DNA from: Chloroflexota bacterium
GTDB lineage: Bacteria; Chloroflexota; FW602-bin22; JACPRP01
Length of the DNA: 64,000 nt
Direction of reading: 5' to 3'
Assembly: GCA_016210495.1 (NCBI GenBank)
Contig: JACQUC010000217.1
Coordinates: 21,654 to 85,653, forward strand
Below are positions 60,950 through 64,000 of the stretch, piece by piece. The notes under the pieces are model-generated. The model did no database searches and was not told the origin of the DNA. It worked only from the letters and a program-made list of their open reading frames with translations. Both the position numbers and the translations under genes were made by a program. Within the stretch, counting starts at the first letter, position 1. Every line of letters starts with the position of its first letter.

Positions 60950-61741
60950 GTGGACATCATCGTATGCGTCAAACGAGTTCCGGATACCTCCGAAGTGGAC
61001 ATCGCGGTGGACAAAACCGGACTCGACATCGTGAAGGATGACTTGGTATTTGACATCAACGAGTGGGACAGCTACGCGCTGGAAGAGGCAGTGCTTCTAA
61101 AGGAGAGATTGGGGGGCACTGTCACCGCCTTTACGATCGGACCGGAAGATGCCGAGGAAGTGCTGCGGCGAAGCCTGGCCGTGGGTGCGGACAACGCCGT
61201 GCACCTGCTGGACCCAGCCTTCGAGTGTGCCGACGGCTATGCCACGGCCAAGACGCTTGCCGCGGCTATCAGGCGCGTGCCGTTCGATCTAGTCCTCGCC
61301 GGCGCCCAGGCTTCCGACGACGGCTTCGGCCAGACAGGAGCCGCGCTGGCCGAGCTTCTGAGCGCGCCCCACGCCACCATCGTCACCAGCATAGAGATCG
61401 ACGGCAAGACCGCCCGCGTGCGTCGCGAGCTAGAAGGCGGCCTCGAAGAACTGCTGGAGCTGAGCCTGCCAGCCGTGCTCACTATCCAGACCGGCATCAA
61501 CGAGCCCCGTTACGTTTCCATCGCCGGTATCAGGCGGGTGGCCAGGCGCGAAATCGAGGTTCTCAGCGCAGATCATCTCGGCCTCGCTCGAGAGGAAGTT
61601 GGCGAAGCCGGCTCGAAGACCAGGATCGACAAGGTATTCCTGCCACCGCCAAGCCAGGGCGGCGAGATCATCCAGGGCAGCGCCGATGCCGTGGCCGACA
61701 AGGTCGTCGGCATCTTTGCCAGCAAAGGATGGTTGAAGTAG
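60950..61741 (+). CDS. etfB: Electron transfer flavoprotein beta subunit
   Basis: A 263-residue EtfB. It binds AMP or FAD and, with EtfA, carries electrons from acyl-CoA dehydrogenase. Marks: IIVCVKRVPDTSEVDI, DINEWDSYALEEAVLLKE, LRRSLAVGADNAVHLLD, DLVLAGAQASDDGFGQTGAALAE, LEGGLEELLELSLPAVLTIQ and the NEPRYVSIAGI tail signature. GTG 60950 has AAAGGAG upstream. The stop abuts the etfA ATG with no gap. Whether the ETF is bifurcating cannot be settled by eye. Confidence 0.95.
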   Translation: MDIIVCVKRVPDTSEVDIAVDKTGLDIVKDDLVFDINEWDSYALEEAVLLKERLGGTVTAFTIGPEDAEEVLRRSLAVGADNAVHLLDPAFECADGYATAKTLAAAIRRVPFDLVLAGAQASDDGFGQTGAALAELLSAPHATIVTSIEIDGKTARVRRELEGGLEELLELSLPAVLTIQTGINEPRYVSIAGIRRVARREIEVLSADHLGLAREEVGEAGSKTRIDKVFLPPPSQGGEIIQGSADAVADKVVGIFASKGWLK

Positions 61742-62722
61742 ATGAGAGAGATACTCGTACTGGCAGAGCACAGGCGCGGAGAGATGCGTGACATAACATT
61801 GGAGATGCTGGGCAAGGGGCGACAGCTCGCCGACAAATGCGGGGCCGAGCTGGCGGCGGTGCTACTGGGAAAAGGCGTGGGGAACCTGGCCTCGGCGCTC
61901 AGCCAGCGTGCGAATAGGGTCCTCGTCGTGGAGGATGCCCAATTGGAGAACTTCAACTCGGAAGCTTATCAGCAGGTGCTTGCTGGACTTATCACCGAGC
62001 GCAAGCCAATCCTCACCCTCGTCGGTCACACCAGCTCCGGTCTCGATCTGGCGCCCTCCCTGGCAGTGCAACTGGACCTTCCGCTAGCCACCGACTGCAT
62101 CGATGTGGACTGGGCGGGCGGCAGGGTAGTGGCTACGAGGACGATGTACGGTGGCAAGGTCAGGTCGACGGTGGCTCTCGCAGAGAGCCCTGGCTACCTT
62201 GTGACGATTCAAGCGGGCAACTTCGCCCCAGCGGAGTCCAGGGGGACTGGCGAGATCGTCGACATCACGTCACCGTTGGCGGGGGAGATCGCGGCAAAGC
62301 GTTTCATCGAGTACATCGAGAGCGCGGCCGGCGACGTGGACATCGGCCAGAGCGACATTGTCGTCTCGGTGGGTCGCGGCATCGGCGATCCCAAGAACCT
62401 CCCCTTGGTAGAGGAGCTTGCCACGAAGCTTGGCGGAGTGCTGGCCTGCTCCCGACCCGTCGTCGACAAGAAATGGCTCCCGAAATCGAGGCAGGTGGGC
62501 ATCTCAGGCAAGACAGTCAACCCGAAGCTGTACCTCGCCGTGGGCATCAGCGGCGCGTTCCAGCACGTCACGGCCATCCGCGGTGCCGGAATGGTCGTGG
62601 CCATCAACAAGGACCCCAAAGCCCCAATTTTCCGAGTGGCAGACTACGGCATTGTGGGCGATCTTTTTGCCGTCGTACCGGCTCTCAACAAGAGGATCGC
62701 ACAAGCGAAGGCGGAAAAATAG
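61742..62722 (+). CDS. etfA: Electron transfer flavoprotein alpha subunit
   Basis: A 326-residue EtfA. The C-terminal FAD domain shows SVGRGIGDPKNLPLVEELA, ACSRPVVDKKWLPKSRQVG, GKTVNPKLYLAVGISGAFQH and INKDPKAPIFRVADYGIVGD. The N-terminal half has the Rossmann-like ILVLAEHRRGEMRDITLE. It starts on the base after the etfB stop and is followed 14 nt later by the acyl-CoA dehydrogenase, so the three are one operon. No ferredoxin-like extension is present. Confidence 0.96.
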   Translation: MREILVLAEHRRGEMRDITLEMLGKGRQLADKCGAELAAVLLGKGVGNLASALSQRANRVLVVEDAQLENFNSEAYQQVLAGLITERKPILTLVGHTSSGLDLAPSLAVQLDLPLATDCIDVDWAGGRVVATRTMYGGKVRSTVALAESPGYLVTIQAGNFAPAESRGTGEIVDITSPLAGEIAAKRFIEYIESAAGDVDIGQSDIVVSVGRGIGDPKNLPLVEELATKLGGVLACSRPVVDKKWLPKSRQVGISGKTVNPKLYLAVGISGAFQHVTAIRGAGMVVAINKDPKAPIFRVADYGIVGDLFAVVPALNKRIAQAKAEK

Positions 62723-62736
62723 CCAGGAGGCATACC

Positions 62737-63891
62737 GTGGACTTTGAGCTGAGCAAGGAGCAAAAGGCCATCCAAAAGGCAGCGCGGGACTTTGCCGAAG
62801 GCGAGTTCGACAGAGACCTCGCCATGGAATACGATCAAAACCACAAGTTCCCCTTCGATCTCTGGAAGAAGGCGTGCAAGCTGGGATTTGTGGGTATGCA
62901 CTTTCCGGAGGAATTCGGCGGCCAGGGCTACGGCATTTTCGAGAACGTGCTGGTGATCGAGGAGTTCTGTCGCAGAGATATCGGCTTCGGCGTGGCCGTC
63001 GTCATTCCCAGCTTTGGCACGGAGATGATACTACGATTTGGCACCGACGAGCAGAAGGCCAGGTACCTGCCGGCTGTGGTGGCTGGCGAGGCCATTAGCG
63101 CCGCCGCCTTCACCGAGCCGGACCACGGCAGCGACATAACGTCGGTCTCCACCACCGCGCTTCGCGAGGGAGACGAGTACGTCGTCAACGGCACGAAGAT
63201 CTTCATCAGCAACGGCAGCATCGCCAATTTCGTGGTGGTACTTTGTCAAACGAACCCAGATGCCAGGCCACCGCATCGGGGTATGAGCATCATCCTGGTC
63301 GAGACCGATCGTGTAGGCTTCGAAGCCACGGAAATCGGCGCCAAGATGGGCTTCAAGATGACGTCCACGGCGCAGTTGAATTTCAACGGCGTGAGGGTAC
63401 CGGTGTCGAACTTGGTGGGACAGGAGAACCGCGGCTTTCACCAGGCGGTCGAGTTCTTCGACGAGACCAGGATCGAGGTGGCGGCCCAGGCCGTTGGGGC
63501 TGCGCAAGGTGCTTTCGAGCGCGCGCTCGATTACGCCAAGCGTAGAAAGCAGTTTGGCCGACGCCTGGCCGACTTCCAGGCCATCCAGCACAAGCTTGCC
63601 GAGATGGCGACCAAGATAGAGACGGCCAGACTGATTACTTACAAAGCAGCCTGGACCTTTGACAGCGGCAAGTTGGACCCCAGGCTATCGTCGATGGCCA
63701 AGCTCTATGCCGCACGCGCCGCGTTGGAGGTCTGCGAGGAAGCCATCCAGATCTTCGGTGGGGCGGGCTACATGCTCGAAAACGAAGTCGAGCGTTATTA
63801 CCGCGACGTCCGTGTCCTTGACATTCTGGAGGGCGCCCGGGAAATCCAGAAAAACACCATCGCCGCCATCCTGGTTGGCAGAGAAGAATGA
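62737..63891 (+). CDS. Acyl-CoA dehydrogenase
   Basis: A 384-residue FAD-dependent acyl-CoA dehydrogenase. Marks: FELSKEQKAIQKAARDFAEG, FPEEFGGQGYGI, AAAFTEPDHGSDITSV, VNGTKIFISNGSIANFVVV, GFKMTSTAQLNFNGVRVP, RRKQFGRRLADFQAIQHKLAEMATK, IQIFGGAGYMLENEVERYYRD and ILEGAREIQKN, whose Glu is the catalytic base position in most short/medium-chain members. AGGAGG six bases before GTG 62737 fixes the start and rules out the longer frame from 62473 inside etfA. It should reduce EtfAB, which passes electrons to the membrane oxidoreductase upstream. Chain-length preference is not readable. Confidence 0.95.
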   Translation: MDFELSKEQKAIQKAARDFAEGEFDRDLAMEYDQNHKFPFDLWKKACKLGFVGMHFPEEFGGQGYGIFENVLVIEEFCRRDIGFGVAVVIPSFGTEMILRFGTDEQKARYLPAVVAGEAISAAAFTEPDHGSDITSVSTTALREGDEYVVNGTKIFISNGSIANFVVVLCQTNPDARPPHRGMSIILVETDRVGFEATEIGAKMGFKMTSTAQLNFNGVRVPVSNLVGQENRGFHQAVEFFDETRIEVAAQAVGAAQGAFERALDYAKRRKQFGRRLADFQAIQHKLAEMATKIETARLITYKAAWTFDSGKLDPRLSSMAKLYAARAALEVCEEAIQIFGGAGYMLENEVERYYRDVRVLDILEGAREIQKNTIAAILVGREE

Positions 63892-63893
63892 GC

Positions 63894-63923
63894 TTGACTC
63901 ACGCGCCCGCGCCGTGCTAAACT
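63894..63923 (+). promoter_or_regulatory. Candidate promoter for the gene beyond the window
   Basis: TTGACT (63894-63899), an 18-bp spacer ending TGC and TAAACT (63918-63923). Predicted +1 about 63930; no start codon with an ORF lies in the remaining 70 bases. Confidence 0.5.
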
Positions 63924-63969
63924 CCATCTCCGTGAAGGAATGCGGTGAAACGTACGCACCTTGGAGATA

Positions 63970-64000
63970 CGTAGGGGCGGACGTCCGCTGTCCGCCCCGG
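63970..64000 (+). repeat. GTAGGGGCGGACGTC intergenic repeat, cut by the window end
   Basis: CGTAGGGGCGGACGTCCGCTGTCCGCCCCGG-type hairpin, the same core as copies 1 and 34888-35016. Confidence 0.75.

Overview
The window is GC-rich, gene-dense bacterial DNA and most likely comes from an uncultured anaerobic Chloroflexota (Anaerolineae/Dehalococcoidia-like) genome. Supporting signs are a small ATPase-b-like coiled-coil protein of a type I associate with this phylum next to yceD(DUF177)-rpmF-nusB-acpP, extracellular proteins with tandem WYFAEG modules or a C-terminal YLPALMKN tail, and an anaerobic gene set: AOR, a molybdopterin oxidoreductase, corrinoid-type UroD proteins, and a membrane Fe-S oxidoreductase with ETF. 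No rRNA, tRNA, CRISPR array, transposase or phage gene was seen. The phylum call is an inference from gene content.

Layout. 1-3.4 kb: ribosome/fatty-acid housekeeping cluster with a clear promoter and terminator, then tatC. 3.4-12.2 kb, minus strand: aldehyde ferredoxin oxidoreductase, carbamate kinase, a DUF433/PIN-like toxin-antitoxin pair, a frameshifted secreted protein, a molybdopterin oxidoreductase, a CobO-like protein that has lost its P-loop, and a UroD-family methyltransferase. 12.3-19.5 kb: LytR-CpsA-Psr ligase, class II aldolase, purA, a PucR regulator and a second UroD paralogue. 19.8-33.2 kb: sensor kinase, then surface-polysaccharide genes: a GT2/sugar-phosphate transferase fusion on the plus strand, and on the minus strand a Wzt-like ABC ATPase, methyltransferase, GT2-GT4 fusion, GT4 and a large secreted protein. 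33.5-37 kb: SIS isomerase, SDR, orphan ABC ATPase, enoyl-CoA hydratase.

37.1-54.3 kb is the most unusual part. Two giant paralogous NACHT-like NTPases (2014 and 2550 residues) carry roughly 44 and 60 TPR units. They are separated by a small divergent gene and a two-helix membrane protein. The second runs, after a 7-base gap, into a TPR/gingipain(C25)-caspase-like protease with a His/Cys dyad and a Cys/His-rich tail. The last ~36 residues of the protease match the tail of the small divergent protein. The arrangement looks like an NLR-like sensor/protease conflict or signalling system. A clan GH-A-like protein and a PGRP-amidase lipoprotein follow. 58.6-63.9 kb holds a beta-oxidation electron-transfer operon: membrane Fe-S oxidoreductase, etfB, etfA, acyl-CoA dehydrogenase.

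Intergenic DNA is seeded with about 15 copies of a short GTAGGGGCG...CGCCC(C)GGGGTGGGG hairpin repeat, several with terminal inverted repeats like a MITE. Promoters are unusually readable: TTGACA-like -35, 16-18 bp spacer, and an extended TG-N TATAAT-like -10. At least two imply leaderless mRNAs.
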